Shown piece after piece: positions 8,999 to 19,326 of a stretch of DNA of 61,521 nucleotides (position 1 is its first letter; every line of letters starts with the position of its first letter). Under the pieces are notes generated by a model. That model was given only the letters and a program-made list of their open reading frames with translations. It was not told the DNA's origin and made no database searches. The position numbers were made by a program, and so were the translations under genes. Origin of the DNA: an uncultured Alphaproteobacteria bacterium (GTDB lineage Bacteria > Pseudomonadota > Alphaproteobacteria > HIMB59 > GCA-002718135); assembly GCA_902621165.1 (NCBI GenBank), contig CACNKX010000008.1, positions 1 to 61,521 on the forward strand. The letters are read 5' to 3'.

Positions 8999-10368
8999 TA
9001 GTTATTCAAATATTTTTTTGCAATACTTGATATTGAACCCGCACCCATAAAAACTATAGTATTTTGGTTCATTGTATGAGGTTTCATTAATTTATTTAAA
9101 TCACTTATATTCTTTATATAAGTAGTATTTTTATTTTTTTTTAATATTTTAGAAAATACATCTTTTGAAGTTGCGCCCTTGATAATCTTCTCTCCAGCTG
9201 AATAGGTTTCTAACAAAAATAAATAATCAACTTTAGATAAAACATTTATAAATTCTCTAATTAGTATTTTAGTTCTGGTGTATCTGTGTGGCTGAAAAAC
9301 AACTATTACTTTATTTTTTAGACTTTTAGCTGCGCTTAATGTAGCTGCAATTTCTGTTGGATGATGTGCATAATCATCGTACACATAGGCCATATTTTTT
9401 TTTCCTAAAAATGAGAATCTTCTTTTTACACCTACATACTTAGTCAATGCGTTATTAATATCTTTATTTTTTATTCCATTTAGTTTGGCTGCAACAATAC
9501 TCGCAGTTGCATTTAAAATATTGTGATTGCCAATTGCATTGATAGTAAATTTATAATTGGAAGAATGAGTAATTTTATTATTAATTTTTAATTTGAAGGA
9601 AGTTTTTAGTTTGTGTTGTATAATGTCAAAGATTAATACATCTGCTTTTTTATTTTTTATTGAATAAGTTAAAATATTCCTAGTTTTTATTTTATTAATT
9701 AGTAATTTAAGGTTCTTATCATCATAACACATTATTGTGGTTCCATAAAATGGAAGTAAATTTATAAATTTTTCAAAAGCATTAATTAAATTTTTCTTTG
9801 ATTTGTAAAAATCCATGTGTTCAATATCTAAATTTGTAATAATTGATATTTGATGTGGGAGTTTTAAAAAAGTACCATCACTTTCGTCGGCTTCAACAAT
9901 CATCCACTCACCTTTTCCATAGCGATTATTGTTAGAAAAAGAATTTATAATACCACCATTAACAATAGTAGGATCTAAACCTGCTTCATTAAAAATATTT
10001 CCAACTAAACTAGTAGTAGTAGTTTTTCCATGAGATCCGGCTATGGCAATGGATTTTTTATTTTTCATTAATTCTGAAAGCATATCCGCTCGAGAAAGGA
10101 CAGGGATTTTTTTAATATATGCCTCTTTTATTTCAGGATTATTTTTTTTTATAGCTGATGAATATACGACGGTATGGGCATATTTAATATTTTTTTTATT
10201 ATGTCCTAAAAAAAATTTTATACCTTTTTTCTTTAATCTTTTTGTGTTGTCGTTTACTGATAAATCACTACCTTGAATCGAATATCCTTTATCTAACATC
10301 AATTCTGCAATACCAGACATTCCTATTCCTGAAATACCTATAAAATGTATTTTACTGTTAATTTTCAT
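8998..10368 (-). CDS. murC: UDP-N-acetylmuramate--L-alanine ligase
   Basis: Adds L-Ala to UDP-MurNAc as the first of the four Mur ligases. N-terminal Rossmann-like IHFIGISGIGMSGIAELM at residues 8-25 is typical of MurC. The ATP loop is AGSHGKTTTTS, followed by EADESDGTFL, NLDIEHMDFY and DDYAHHPTEI, all MurC-specific wordings. 456 aa is normal. It overlaps murG by 11 bp, indicating translational coupling in the dcw operon. Confidence 0.96.
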   Translation of the reverse strand: MKINSKIHFIGISGIGMSGIAELMLDKGYSIQGSDLSVNDNTKRLKKKGIKFFLGHNKKNIKYAHTVVYSSAIKKNNPEIKEAYIKKIPVLSRADMLSELMKNKKSIAIAGSHGKTTTTSLVGNIFNEAGLDPTIVNGGIINSFSNNNRYGKGEWMIVEADESDGTFLKLPHQISIITNLDIEHMDFYKSKKNLINAFEKFINLLPFYGTTIMCYDDKNLKLLINKIKTRNILTYSIKNKKADVLIFDIIQHKLKTSFKLKINNKITHSSNYKFTINAIGNHNILNATASIVAAKLNGIKNKDINNALTKYVGVKRRFSFLGKKNMAYVYDDYAHHPTEIAATLSAAKSLKNKVIVVFQPHRYTRTKILIREFINVLSKVDYLFLLETYSAGEKIIKGATSKDVFSKILKKNKNTTYIKNISDLNKLMKPHTMNQNTIVFMGAGSISSIAKKYLNN

Positions 10369-11443
10369 TTATTATTAATTTATAAATTAAAGTATTAGAG
10401 TTTTTAACTTGTATCATATCAAATTTTTTACTCATTGATTCTAATTTTTTTGCATTACTATATGTTTCATAAATATGTCTTTTTGCTCTATCTAAATCAT
10501 AATTATTCTGGTCAACAATTACAGCTAAGTCATGTTTAGCTAATATTTTAGCATTTAAAAATTGGTGATTGTCTTTTGAAGAAGGTAAAGGAATTAATAT
10601 TGAGGGAAGTTTAAAGTTAATTAAATCAACAATTGTGCCTGCTCCAGCTCTACATATTGCTAAATTAGCATTAGCTAGTATTTCATCTATATTTATAAAA
10701 AAATCTTTTAAAATGATTGGTGATTTAATATTTTTTAATTTTTCTTCTTGTTTTTTTATCAAATTTTTAGAACACTGAAATATAAATTTAGCTTTTATAA
10801 TTTTTTCGTTATCTATAATTTTAATTAGATTTGTTGCAAAGTTTGATACAAATTCTGATCCTTGGCTTCCTCCAGAAATAAAAATTGTAAATTTACTCTC
10901 AGAATTTTTATTGCTTATGTAAAAATTTTTTTTTAAACTATTTTCTGGCGACCCTACTACGAATGTTTTATCTTTAAACTTAGAATTGATTTTAGATTTA
11001 ATATCAAAATTTAAAAATAATTTATTTGTAAAATTCAGAAAAAATTTATTCGTTCTGCCTATTATCGAATTTTGTTCGTGTATATAAAGCTTAATTTTAT
11101 AGAATGGTTTAAATACCATACATGATAACATTGGAGAAAACGAAGCATAACTTCCAAAAGAAATGGAGTGGGATGGTTTTAATAAAAATATAATAATAAA
11201 TGATTGAATTAATCCTAATAAAATTTGAAATATACCAAAGATTTTTAATATTATATTCTCATTTAAATTTGACGAACTAATTACATAAATTTTTCCACTA
11301 TAATTATCAAAGTATTTGTAGCCTCTTTTGTCAGTTATAATTGTACAATTTATATTTTTGATAGATAAATAATTAGCAAAATTTTTCGCTGGTATAACAT
11401 GCCCTCCTGTTCCTCCTGTAATTAGTAAAAAATTTTTTTTCAT
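10358..11443 (-). CDS. murG: UDP-GlcNAc:lipid I GlcNAc transferase
   Basis: Peripheral inner-membrane glycosyltransferase that converts lipid I to lipid II. The N-terminal glycine-rich loop ITGGTGGHVIPA at residues 8-19 and the second loop ISGGSQGSEFV are the two MurG G-loops. YIHEQNSIIGRTN and CRAGAGTIVDLINFKLPSILIP carry the UDP-GlcNAc-binding residues. 361 aa. A hydrophobic stretch in the N-domain near residue 70 fits membrane association. Its start overlaps the ftsW stop by 4 bp (ATGA). Confidence 0.95.
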   Translation of the reverse strand: MKKNFLLITGGTGGHVIPAKNFANYLSIKNINCTIITDKRGYKYFDNYSGKIYVISSSNLNENIILKIFGIFQILLGLIQSFIIIFLLKPSHSISFGSYASFSPMLSCMVFKPFYKIKLYIHEQNSIIGRTNKFFLNFTNKLFLNFDIKSKINSKFKDKTFVVGSPENSLKKNFYISNKNSESKFTIFISGGSQGSEFVSNFATNLIKIIDNEKIIKAKFIFQCSKNLIKKQEEKLKNIKSPIILKDFFINIDEILANANLAICRAGAGTIVDLINFKLPSILIPLPSSKDNHQFLNAKILAKHDLAVIVDQNNYDLDRAKRHIYETYSNAKKLESMSKKFDMIQVKNSNTLIYKLIINEN

Positions 11444-12501
11444 AATTCTTCATTTTTTTTGTTTGTAAGAGATAATAAGAAACCAAATAAAATTGCTATT
11501 GATATCATGGAAGAACCTCCATAACTTACAAATGGCAGTGTCATACCTTTTGTTGGTATGAGGCCTAAAGAACTAAAGATATTAATTGAGCACTGTAATC
11601 CAAATGAGCAAATTAGACCACTAATTGATATAATTTTATATGGATCTTCAAGTTGTAGAACTTTTAATAAGCTTCTTATTATAATAGATAGAATTATAAA
11701 AATAATGATTAAACAAAAGATAAGTCCTAATTCTTCTCCGGCTACAGCAAAAATAAAATCTGTGTTAGCATCAGGAATTTTTTCTTTTAAAATACCTTGC
11801 CCGGGACCTTTACCAAGTAACCCACCATTTTTGAAAGCTTGAATACTTAAATCTATTTGGTATGTATCAGTCCCACCTAACCCACCAAGAAATGAATTAA
11901 TTCTTGATTGAACATGATCAAAAATAAAATAAGAAAAAATTGAAATTCCTAATATAAATAAAAATGCAACAATAACTAAAAAAATTGATAAACCAGCAAC
12001 AAATAACTGGCAAAAAAAAGTTGCCGACAGTAAAACTGTCATTCCCAAATCAGGTTGCATAAGTATTAAAGATAAAAGCAAGAAGAAAAAAACAAACAGT
12101 AAAGGTAGATAAAATTTTTTATCTTCTATAGATTTGCTTATACACCATGCCGTCAATATCACAAAAATAGGCTTAATTATCTCTGAAGGTTGTAGTGTAA
12201 AATTAAATATTTGGAACCATCTCTTAGCACCTTTAACTTCGTAATCTAAAAAAAGTGTTAACAGTATTATTATTAATAAAATTATAAATAAAAATAATGA
12301 AATTCTTCTTATATTTTTACTATCTAAATCTGATAGCACAATAAGTAAGAAAATTGAAAAAAGAAAAAAAATAGAGTGTCTATTTATGGATAAATTTTCA
12401 TCTATGGAAAATGAAAGTATTAATCCCGTAAAACCCAATGATAATATTAATATTATGTTAATTCTATCAATTGAATTCCACCAATTTTTTAAATATTCCA
12501 T
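11440..12501 (-). CDS. ftsW: Peptidoglycan glycosyltransferase FtsW
   Basis: SEDS-family polytopic membrane enzyme that polymerises septal glycan together with FtsI. The protein is hydrophobic throughout, with about ten membrane segments. Family motifs include GAKRWFQIFNFTLQPSEIIKP, here with RW and PSE of the SEDS signature, MQPDLGMTVL, and LPFVSYGGSSM near the C-terminus. 353 aa. RodA is the alternative paralogue, but the position between murD and murG supports FtsW. Confidence 0.94.
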   Translation of the reverse strand: MEYLKNWWNSIDRINIILILSLGFTGLILSFSIDENLSINRHSIFFLFSIFLLIVLSDLDSKNIRRISLFLFIILLIIILLTLFLDYEVKGAKRWFQIFNFTLQPSEIIKPIFVILTAWCISKSIEDKKFYLPLLFVFFFLLLSLILMQPDLGMTVLLSATFFCQLFVAGLSIFLVIVAFLFILGISIFSYFIFDHVQSRINSFLGGLGGTDTYQIDLSIQAFKNGGLLGKGPGQGILKEKIPDANTDFIFAVAGEELGLIFCLIIIFIILSIIIRSLLKVLQLEDPYKIISISGLICSFGLQCSINIFSSLGLIPTKGMTLPFVSYGGSSMISIAILFGFLLSLTNKKNEEL

Positions 12502-12503
12502 GA

Positions 12504-13820
12504 TTAATTTAAATAATATTTTATTAATTTATTAAAATGTATGCCTCTTTCTTCAAAATTTTTGTATTGATCATAAGAGGCACATGCAGGTGCAAACAAT
12601 ATAGTTGATTGATTTGAATTTTTTTTAATATCCATGAGAGTTTTTTTGATAACTGATTTTAAATTTGCCGATCTTTTTACAACTAATTCTTTTTTTAATT
12701 TTTTTTCAATAAAAGATCCTGATTTTCCATAGGTATATACACAACTAATTTTATTTTTATATTTCAGAAGAATTTCAAAATTTTTTTCTTTAGCTATGCC
12801 TCCTAAAATTAGGTAAATATTATTGTAATTTACAACTGAATTTATTGTTGAATTTAAATTAGTAGATTTACTATTATTTACTATTTTTAATTTATTATTT
12901 GTAAATATTGTAGATGATCTAAATGGAAGACCCTTAAATGTTTCAATAACCTTAAGAAAATTAGTTTCTGGAACTTTTAATATTTTGCTACATATGTATG
13001 CTATTAAAATATTTTGGATATTAAAATGACCCTCTAAGTCTTTTGAGATTTTTTTTATAAATAATTTTCTGTTTTTTTTGAAGTAATTGTCCAGAATATA
13101 ATCATTATTAGCGAAACAATCAGCTTTTTTATCGACTAAAGAAAAACTAATTTTATTTTTAATTTTTTTTTGATTAAATATTTTTCTTGAATAAATGTCA
13201 TCAATGGATAACAAATTAATTCCATTTTTAGAAATAATATTTTTTTTCTGATTTATATAATCACCAATACCTTTGTACCTATCTAAATGATCGCCAGATA
13301 AATTTGTTATTACTGATATTCTACTATCAAGTGACTTAACAGTTTCTAATTGAAAGGAACTTAATTCGATAATATGAACTTTATATTTTTTTTTCAAAAG
13401 AAAAGCATTACATAATGATTCTCCAATATTGCCGCCGACAAATGTTTTAATATTATTTTTTTTTAAAATATCTCCTATTAATTTAGTTGTTGTGGATTTC
13501 CCATTTGTTCCAGTAATAGCTACAATCTTTTGATTTGTTAAATTTGAAATATATAGATTTAAGTCTCTATTTACCTTTTTAGATATATTTTTTTTTTGAA
13601 ATTTTTTTTGTCTTAAAGATATTCCTGGGCTAACAAAAATTTTTTCAAAATCATTCAAATTATCTTTTTTAATATTAAAAAAATAATCTTTATTATATTT
13701 TTTTTTTATAGCTTTTCTTACTATTGGATTATCATCCCACATCTTAAATTTTATTTTTTTATTTTCAAAATAGTTTAATATAGAAAGTCCAGATTTTTGA
13801 ATTCCATAAATTAAATACAT
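12504..13820 (-). CDS. murD: UDP-N-acetylmuramoylalanine--D-glutamate ligase
   Basis: Adds D-Glu to UDP-MurNAc-L-Ala. The ATP loop VAITGTNGKSTTTKLI is clear, followed by GGNIGES, HIIELSSFQLETV, NLSGDHLDRY and, near the end, FAPACASYDQYKNFEERG, the MurD C-terminal signature. A longer reading frame begins at 13877, but its extra 19 residues are antisense-like and overlap mraY. I chose the ATG at 13818-13820, which gives the normal N-terminus MYLIYGIQKSGLS and a TAATG junction with the mraY stop. Length is then 438 aa. The N-terminal domain is shorter and more Lys-rich than in E. coli. Confidence 0.93.
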   Translation of the reverse strand: MYLIYGIQKSGLSILNYFENKKIKFKMWDDNPIVRKAIKKKYNKDYFFNIKKDNLNDFEKIFVSPGISLRQKKFQKKNISKKVNRDLNLYISNLTNQKIVAITGTNGKSTTTKLIGDILKKNNIKTFVGGNIGESLCNAFLLKKKYKVHIIELSSFQLETVKSLDSRISVITNLSGDHLDRYKGIGDYINQKKNIISKNGINLLSIDDIYSRKIFNQKKIKNKISFSLVDKKADCFANNDYILDNYFKKNRKLFIKKISKDLEGHFNIQNILIAYICSKILKVPETNFLKVIETFKGLPFRSSTIFTNNKLKIVNNSKSTNLNSTINSVVNYNNIYLILGGIAKEKNFEILLKYKNKISCVYTYGKSGSFIEKKLKKELVVKRSANLKSVIKKTLMDIKKNSNQSTILFAPACASYDQYKNFEERGIHFNKLIKYYLN

Positions 13821-14908
13821 TATCGAATTCTTAAGGTTGCAAGACCTATCAAAGCTAATACAATGGTAATTATCCAAAAACGAATAACTATTGTTGACTC
13901 AGGCCATCCTTTTTTTTCAAAATGATGATGTAGTGGAGCCATTAAGAAAACTCTTTTTCCTGTCATTTTAAAAATGAATACTTGGATTACTACAGATAAT
14001 GTTTCTAAAACAAATAAACCTCCTATTATTGCAAGAAGAATTTCATGTTTACATATTATTGCTATTGAGCCTAAAGAGCCCCCCAATGCTAATGATCCTG
14101 TGTCACCCATAAAAACTTTAGCGGGTGGCGCGTTAAACCATAGAAAACCTAAAGCAGCTCCAATTAAAGAACCACAAAAAACTGATAATTCACCAGTCCC
14201 AGGAATATATTGAATAAGTAAATAATTAGAAAAAACAATATTGCCTGAAATATAAGCTATGAAAGCAAAAGATATAGCAACTATCATTACAGGGACAATT
14301 GCTAAACCATCAAGTCCATCAGTTAGATTTACTGCATTAGCCGATCCAATAATTATAAATATAGAAATGAGAAAATAAAATATTCCAAAATCTATAATTA
14401 AATTTTTAAAGAAAGGAAATGTCATAGATTTGCTTATACTTGGATCTAAATTGATAAGAATTAAGTATGTAATAAGAAATGAAAAAATAATTTGAAATAA
14501 AATTCTTATTTTTGATGAAATGCCATCACTTGTATTTGATTTTATTTTTTTGTAATCATCAGCAAAACCAATAGATCCAAAAATAATAATAGTTAAAAGT
14601 AAAATCCATATAAAAATATTTTGTAAATCAGCCCAAATAATGGTTGAGATTAAAACACTTAGAATAATCAATAATCCACCCATTGTGGGAGTGCCTTTTT
14701 TAGCTATTATATGTGACTCTGGACCATCATCTCTTATTGGCTGACCAATTGGTTGAATATTAGATAATTTATTAATAATATAATTTCCAAATATGAGAGA
14801 AAAAAATAATCCAGTAAGAATAGAGGCTCCAGCTCTAAATGTTATATAACTAAAGATATTTAGAAAGCTAAATAAAGATTGGTATTCATAGGCCAAATAT
14901 TTAATCAA
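13820..14908 (-). CDS. mraY: Phospho-N-acetylmuramoyl-pentapeptide transferase
   Basis: Integral membrane transferase that makes lipid I from UDP-MurNAc-pentapeptide and undecaprenyl phosphate. Motifs include KKGTPTMGGLLI near residue 70, FADDYKK near residue 116 with the catalytic DD, NAVNLTDGLDGLA near residue 190, and MGDTGSLALGG near residue 267. HHHFEKKGWPE near residue 325 is the HHH motif. About ten membrane segments and 362 aa are as expected. It overlaps murF by 4 bp and murD by 1 bp. Confidence 0.97.
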   Translation of the reverse strand: MIKYLAYEYQSLFSFLNIFSYITFRAGASILTGLFFSLIFGNYIINKLSNIQPIGQPIRDDGPESHIIAKKGTPTMGGLLIILSVLISTIIWADLQNIFIWILLLTIIIFGSIGFADDYKKIKSNTSDGISSKIRILFQIIFSFLITYLILINLDPSISKSMTFPFFKNLIIDFGIFYFLISIFIIIGSANAVNLTDGLDGLAIVPVMIVAISFAFIAYISGNIVFSNYLLIQYIPGTGELSVFCGSLIGAALGFLWFNAPPAKVFMGDTGSLALGGSLGSIAIICKHEILLAIIGGLFVLETLSVVIQVFIFKMTGKRVFLMAPLHHHFEKKGWPESTIVIRFWIITIVLALIGLATLRIR

Positions 14909-16272
14909 ATCGATACCTGCTTTAATAATGTTTTTGCAAACTCATTTATTTTTGTTGAATTAGAACATTTAATTAAAATAATGTCATTATTATGCACATT
15001 CTCTTCTAAAAATTGCATGATTTTATTCGTATTTTTAAAATAGATAAATTCATTATTTGGATTAAAAAATTTTTTTATAGATAATTCAAAGAATTCGCCA
15101 CATAAAATTACAAATTTAAAAATAGTGTCATCTAATTGTTTTAGTAATTTATAATGAATTTTATAAGAATTATTCCCTAATTCATTCATTGTTCCAAGTA
15201 TTATTATTTTTTTATTATTATTTATTTTTATATTTTTTAAGTTTTGTATACTTTGCATCATTGTATCTGGATTAGCATTATAAGATTCATCAATAATATT
15301 TATTTTTTTCTTATTTAAAGAAATTTTATGAACTAATCCCCTGCCTTCAACTGGTTTTAAAAACTTGAAACGATTAACAACTGATTTAATATTTAGAGAA
15401 TTTTCATTATAAAATGCAAGACAAAATAATAAGTTATTTAATCTATGCATTACAACTAAATCAGTAATAATGTTAATTTGTTTTTTATTAATTGATAAAG
15501 TAACTTTATATAATTTTTTAATAGGAGATATGTTTTTAATAAAATATTTTTTTGAAGAATTATCAATACGAATTATTTTAAGATTTTTTTCTTGTTTTGC
15601 CTTTGTAATTAAAATATTTTCAGATTTAGATGAAACATTTAGATATAGGTTTTGTCTATTATTATTATATTTTGAAATAAATATATCAGCTTTTTCTCTA
15701 GCAATATTATTTTTAGTTTGAAAATTTTCAAGATGCGTAGATTGTATATTTGTAATAAATATATCTGATGGTCTAACTATATTACTTAGAAATTTTATCT
15801 CACCAAAATTATTTGTTCCAATTTCAAAAATTGCAAAGTTAGACTTTAAGTTTAAATTTAGTAAAGATATTAATACACCTAACTGATTATTATAACTTTT
15901 CTTTGAGAAAGAAATGGTATGATCTTTTTTTAAAAAAAATGCTAAACTTTCTTTTAAAGTTGTTTTACCAGCACTGCCAGTAATACCTATTACTTTACCT
16001 TTATATAAATCTCGTTTTCTTTTTGCTATTTCTGAAAGATATTTATAAATATTTTTTACATGTATAATTTTTTTATTTTCTTTAAAATTTTTCTTATCAG
16101 TTATACAAAATCTTGCACCTTTATTAATTGCTTCACTTATGAATTTGTTTCCATGAAATCTTTTACCTTTTAAAGCAAGGAATATATCACCAACTTTAAT
16201 ATCTTTACTTGATATTTGAATTTTATCTTTTTTAGATATTATATATTGCTCTAATTTATTTAATTCGCTCAT
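14905..16272 (-). CDS. murF: UDP-MurNAc-tripeptide--D-Ala-D-Ala ligase
   Basis: Adds the D-Ala-D-Ala dipeptide made by Ddl to the UDP-MurNAc-tripeptide. The MurF hallmarks are DIFLALKGKRFHGNKFI near residue 29, the ATP loop GITGSAGKTTLKE, SKKSYNNQLGV, EIGTNNFGEI, and IIDESYNANPDTM with ILGTMNELG. 455 aa, normal. The C-terminal domain is Asn/Lys-rich and divergent. The start shares one base with the murE stop. Confidence 0.93.
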   Translation of the reverse strand: MSELNKLEQYIISKKDKIQISSKDIKVGDIFLALKGKRFHGNKFISEAINKGARFCITDKKNFKENKKIIHVKNIYKYLSEIAKRKRDLYKGKVIGITGSAGKTTLKESLAFFLKKDHTISFSKKSYNNQLGVLISLLNLNLKSNFAIFEIGTNNFGEIKFLSNIVRPSDIFITNIQSTHLENFQTKNNIAREKADIFISKYNNNRQNLYLNVSSKSENILITKAKQEKNLKIIRIDNSSKKYFIKNISPIKKLYKVTLSINKKQINIITDLVVMHRLNNLLFCLAFYNENSLNIKSVVNRFKFLKPVEGRGLVHKISLNKKKINIIDESYNANPDTMMQSIQNLKNIKINNNKKIIILGTMNELGNNSYKIHYKLLKQLDDTIFKFVILCGEFFELSIKKFFNPNNEFIYFKNTNKIMQFLEENVHNNDIILIKCSNSTKINEFAKTLLKQVSI

Positions 16273-17687
16273 TAATCTAGTGATTGTTTTACAACTGTAA
16301 AATCATCAAACTTAATTGTTTTATTTTTTAAAACTTGAAATTTTTCATGTCCTTTACCAGCTACTATTAAAATTTCATTCATTCTTAATTCTTTAATAGC
16401 TACTTTAATTGCTTTTTTTCTGTCAGATATTTCAATAGCTCTTGAGCAATACTTTAAAATATTTTTCCTTATTTTTGATGGATTTTCATTTCTAGGATTA
16501 TCATCCGTTATATAAATTTTACCTGCATATTTATTTGCAATTAATGCCATAGATTTTCGCTTACTTTTATCTCTATCGCCCCCACAACCAAATAAAATTG
16601 CTGGTTTTATTTTTTTTATTTTATAAGCAATTAATATTTTTTTTAATGCATCTGGTGTATGTGCATAATCAATAATAATTTTTGAATTTTTTTTCTTATA
16701 GTCAATTGTTTCTAAACGACCTGCGGGATTAGTAACTTTTGATAGTACTTTTATAATTTTATTTTGACTAATATTGAGTGCTAAACAACAAGTAATTGCA
16801 CATTCTAAATTCTCAAATTCTATATTTGTTTTAACTTTTATATTTTCTAATTTATATTTTTTATCGTTGATATTCAAATATACAACATCTTTAATCTTTA
16901 ACAATTTAAAACTTTTATTTCCAAAATATTTTAATTGGACATCTTTTTTTATCAATTTTTTTTTTAATTCTGATAAGTTTTTTAATCTTGAATTAATTAT
17001 AGCAAATCCTTTATTTTCTAAATGATTAGTAAAAAGTTTAATTTTTGATTTTTTATAATTTGAGAATGTTTTATGATAATCAAGATGATCTTTGGAAATA
17101 TTTGTTAAAGCTGCAATATTTATGGGATAGTTTCTTAACCTATTTTGTTCTAAAGCATGACTTGAAGCTTCAAAAATGTAAATATTTTTTTCTCTTTTTT
17201 TCGAACATCCATATTTAAATAATTCCTCATATGCAGGAGTTGTTAAATTTATATCATTTATCTTTTTCCCGTTTTTAAAATGACCTAAAGTACCAACTGT
17301 TGTATTATTATATTTTAGTGAATTAAGAATTTTTGAAATATACCAAACAACTGATGTCTTCCCATTTGTCCCCGTAACTGCTATCGTTTTAAAGGGAAAA
17401 TTATGAAGCTTATTTAATAATGAATAGGTCTCAAAATTAATATTAGATACAACAAATTGAGTAATTTTTAAGTTATTAATATATTTATTAGAAATTATAG
17501 CAGGGGTTTTATTCTTAAGTGCTTCATCTAAATAAACCTTTTTTACACTTTTATTTTTGTCATAAACAAACAACGTTTTGTTATTAGTTAATTTTGAATT
17601 TGAGGTAATTGCAGAAAAATATTTATTTTTATTAAAGTTATATGTTTTTTTTACACTTATAACTTTTGATAAATTAGACAGTAGCAT
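16272..17687 (-). CDS. murE: UDP-MurNAc-tripeptide synthetase (meso-DAP adding)
   Basis: Adds the third amino acid to the peptidoglycan stem. The ATP loop AVTGTNGKTSVVW and the MurE stretches TTPAYEELF, EASSHALEQNRL and NISKDHLDYH are present. YITDDNPRNENPSKI contains the DNPR motif that binds meso-diaminopimelate rather than lysine, which predicts a DAP-type Gram-negative wall. VAGKGHEKFQ is near the C-terminus. 471 aa. It overlaps the ftsI end by 14 bp. The N-terminal UDP-binding domain is shorter than in E. coli. Confidence 0.94.
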   Translation of the reverse strand: MLLSNLSKVISVKKTYNFNKNKYFSAITSNSKLTNNKTLFVYDKNKSVKKVYLDEALKNKTPAIISNKYINNLKITQFVVSNINFETYSLLNKLHNFPFKTIAVTGTNGKTSVVWYISKILNSLKYNNTTVGTLGHFKNGKKINDINLTTPAYEELFKYGCSKKREKNIYIFEASSHALEQNRLRNYPINIAALTNISKDHLDYHKTFSNYKKSKIKLFTNHLENKGFAIINSRLKNLSELKKKLIKKDVQLKYFGNKSFKLLKIKDVVYLNINDKKYKLENIKVKTNIEFENLECAITCCLALNISQNKIIKVLSKVTNPAGRLETIDYKKKNSKIIIDYAHTPDALKKILIAYKIKKIKPAILFGCGGDRDKSKRKSMALIANKYAGKIYITDDNPRNENPSKIRKNILKYCSRAIEISDRKKAIKVAIKELRMNEILIVAGKGHEKFQVLKNKTIKFDDFTVVKQSLD

Positions 17688-19323
17688 TTAATTTTCTATA
17701 TAAAAAATTTGTGTCTACTTTTAGAAGATCATCGTTTTTGTCTTTTGAAATATTAAAGAGGCTTATAATATTAATAATTATGTCTTTTACCAAGGGTGCA
17801 TTTACTCTTGCTCCAGTCATTCTTTCATTAGTACCTGTTTCCTTTTTTGGATATTCAATAGCAGTATAAATTACATATTGTGGATTATTTATTGGGAATA
17901 TTCCAATAAAGGATGTTAAGTTTCTATCCTTGTAATATCCACCATTTGGATTTAGTAATTCTGATGTTCCCGTTTTACCTCCTACAGAATAACCATCTAC
18001 TTTTACTCTGGGACCAGTGTATTCAGTTTTGAGAACAACAGAATTTAATAAATCGATAAAGAATTTAGAAGATTCTTTATTATTAAAAATTTGTTTTTGT
18101 TCAAATTGTTTGTTTAATTGAAGAGTAGGAAAAACCTCATTCCCATTATTCGCTAATGAAGCATAAGCTTTAACTAAATGAAGAGGCGTAATTGCAAATC
18201 CATGACCAAATCCTATAGTTGCTGTTTCTAACTTACCCCAATTATTTTTGTTTCCTAAGGGAGCTGAACTTTCTTTATTTTCTATATTTATTTTTTTATT
18301 GAAACCTATTTTTTCAAAAAATTCTTTTTGATTTTTTTTTCCAATCAGAGTAGCAATCTGAGCAGTACCAATATTTGATGACTCAACAATTATTTTTTCA
18401 ACATCATAAATACCGTTATCTTTGTATTTATCATGATCACTAATGTTTAAATATTTTTTTGTAACATCAAAAGTCATTTGAGGATCTAAAATATCCAAAT
18501 CAAATCCAATAGTTGCAGTTATTGGTTTGAAAGTTGATCCCATTTCATAATTAGACTGAAAAACTCTATTCGTTAAATTATTGTTATTATATGAAGATTT
18601 ATCCTCAGGATTATAATCAGGTAAGCTAACTGATGATAAAATTTGACCGCTAGGAATTTCCATAACTATAGCTAAACCGGATTCAGCTTTATAATTATTT
18701 ATTGTTTTAAGGAGATTTTCTCTAACCAGCTGCTGTAGATTAGTATCAATACTAATAATTATATTTTGTGATTTTGAAAGATCATTTTCAAAATACCTTT
18801 CAATTCCACTCCGTCCAATTTGATCAATATCTACATATCCAAGAATATGTGACAACGTATTTTTATAAGGATATAATCTTTTAAATTCCTTATGTGCTTT
18901 AATATTTATTTCACCTAGATTAATTATTTCTTGATGTTCAATTGGAGTTATATTTCTTTTTATCCAAACAAATTTGCTTGTAGATAATAATTTTTTTTCT
19001 ATTTTTTTTATATCTAAATCAAGAATTAATCCCAATTTATTAGCAAGTTCTTTTTTATTTTTTATCTTATTAGGATTAATTGATAAGGAGATACTTTGAA
19101 TTGAACTGGCAATTATATTTCCATTCCTATCATAAATACTTCCTCTGATATCTTTTGTTACATAATTAGTAGTATCATCATCTAGATCAGGAAAGAGCAT
19201 AATTGATGAGATTCTATAAATAGAAATAAAATAGACAAAGATAAAAATTGTAATTGAAAAAAATACTCTTCTATGAAGTAATTTTAAAGAGTCACTATCA
19301 AATAAATTTAGTTTATTTAACAT
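17674..19323 (-). CDS. ftsI: Septal peptidoglycan transpeptidase (PBP3)
   Basis: Class B penicillin-binding protein that cross-links septal peptidoglycan together with FtsW. One N-terminal membrane anchor lies at about residues 20-42. The pedestal domain begins with RGSIYDRNGNIIASS. The transpeptidase active site is complete: SxxK in GSTFKPITA (near residue 262), SxN in ESSNIGTAQI, and KTG in GGKTGTSELL. 549 aa. The preceding ftsL is three bases away and murE overlaps its end. Confidence 0.95.
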   Translation of the reverse strand: MLNKLNLFDSDSLKLLHRRVFFSITIFIFVYFISIYRISSIMLFPDLDDDTTNYVTKDIRGSIYDRNGNIIASSIQSISLSINPNKIKNKKELANKLGLILDLDIKKIEKKLLSTSKFVWIKRNITPIEHQEIINLGEINIKAHKEFKRLYPYKNTLSHILGYVDIDQIGRSGIERYFENDLSKSQNIIISIDTNLQQLVRENLLKTINNYKAESGLAIVMEIPSGQILSSVSLPDYNPEDKSSYNNNNLTNRVFQSNYEMGSTFKPITATIGFDLDILDPQMTFDVTKKYLNISDHDKYKDNGIYDVEKIIVESSNIGTAQIATLIGKKNQKEFFEKIGFNKKINIENKESSAPLGNKNNWGKLETATIGFGHGFAITPLHLVKAYASLANNGNEVFPTLQLNKQFEQKQIFNNKESSKFFIDLLNSVVLKTEYTGPRVKVDGYSVGGKTGTSELLNPNGGYYKDRNLTSFIGIFPINNPQYVIYTAIEYPKKETGTNERMTGARVNAPLVKDIIINIISLFNISKDKNDDLLKVDTNFLYRKLNATV

Positions 19324-19326
19324 TAA

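Noticed and set aside
13821-13877. Longer murD start at 13877
   Set aside because: The extra 19 residues overlap mraY coding sequence and have no match to MurD; the ATG at 13820 forms a normal TAATG junction.
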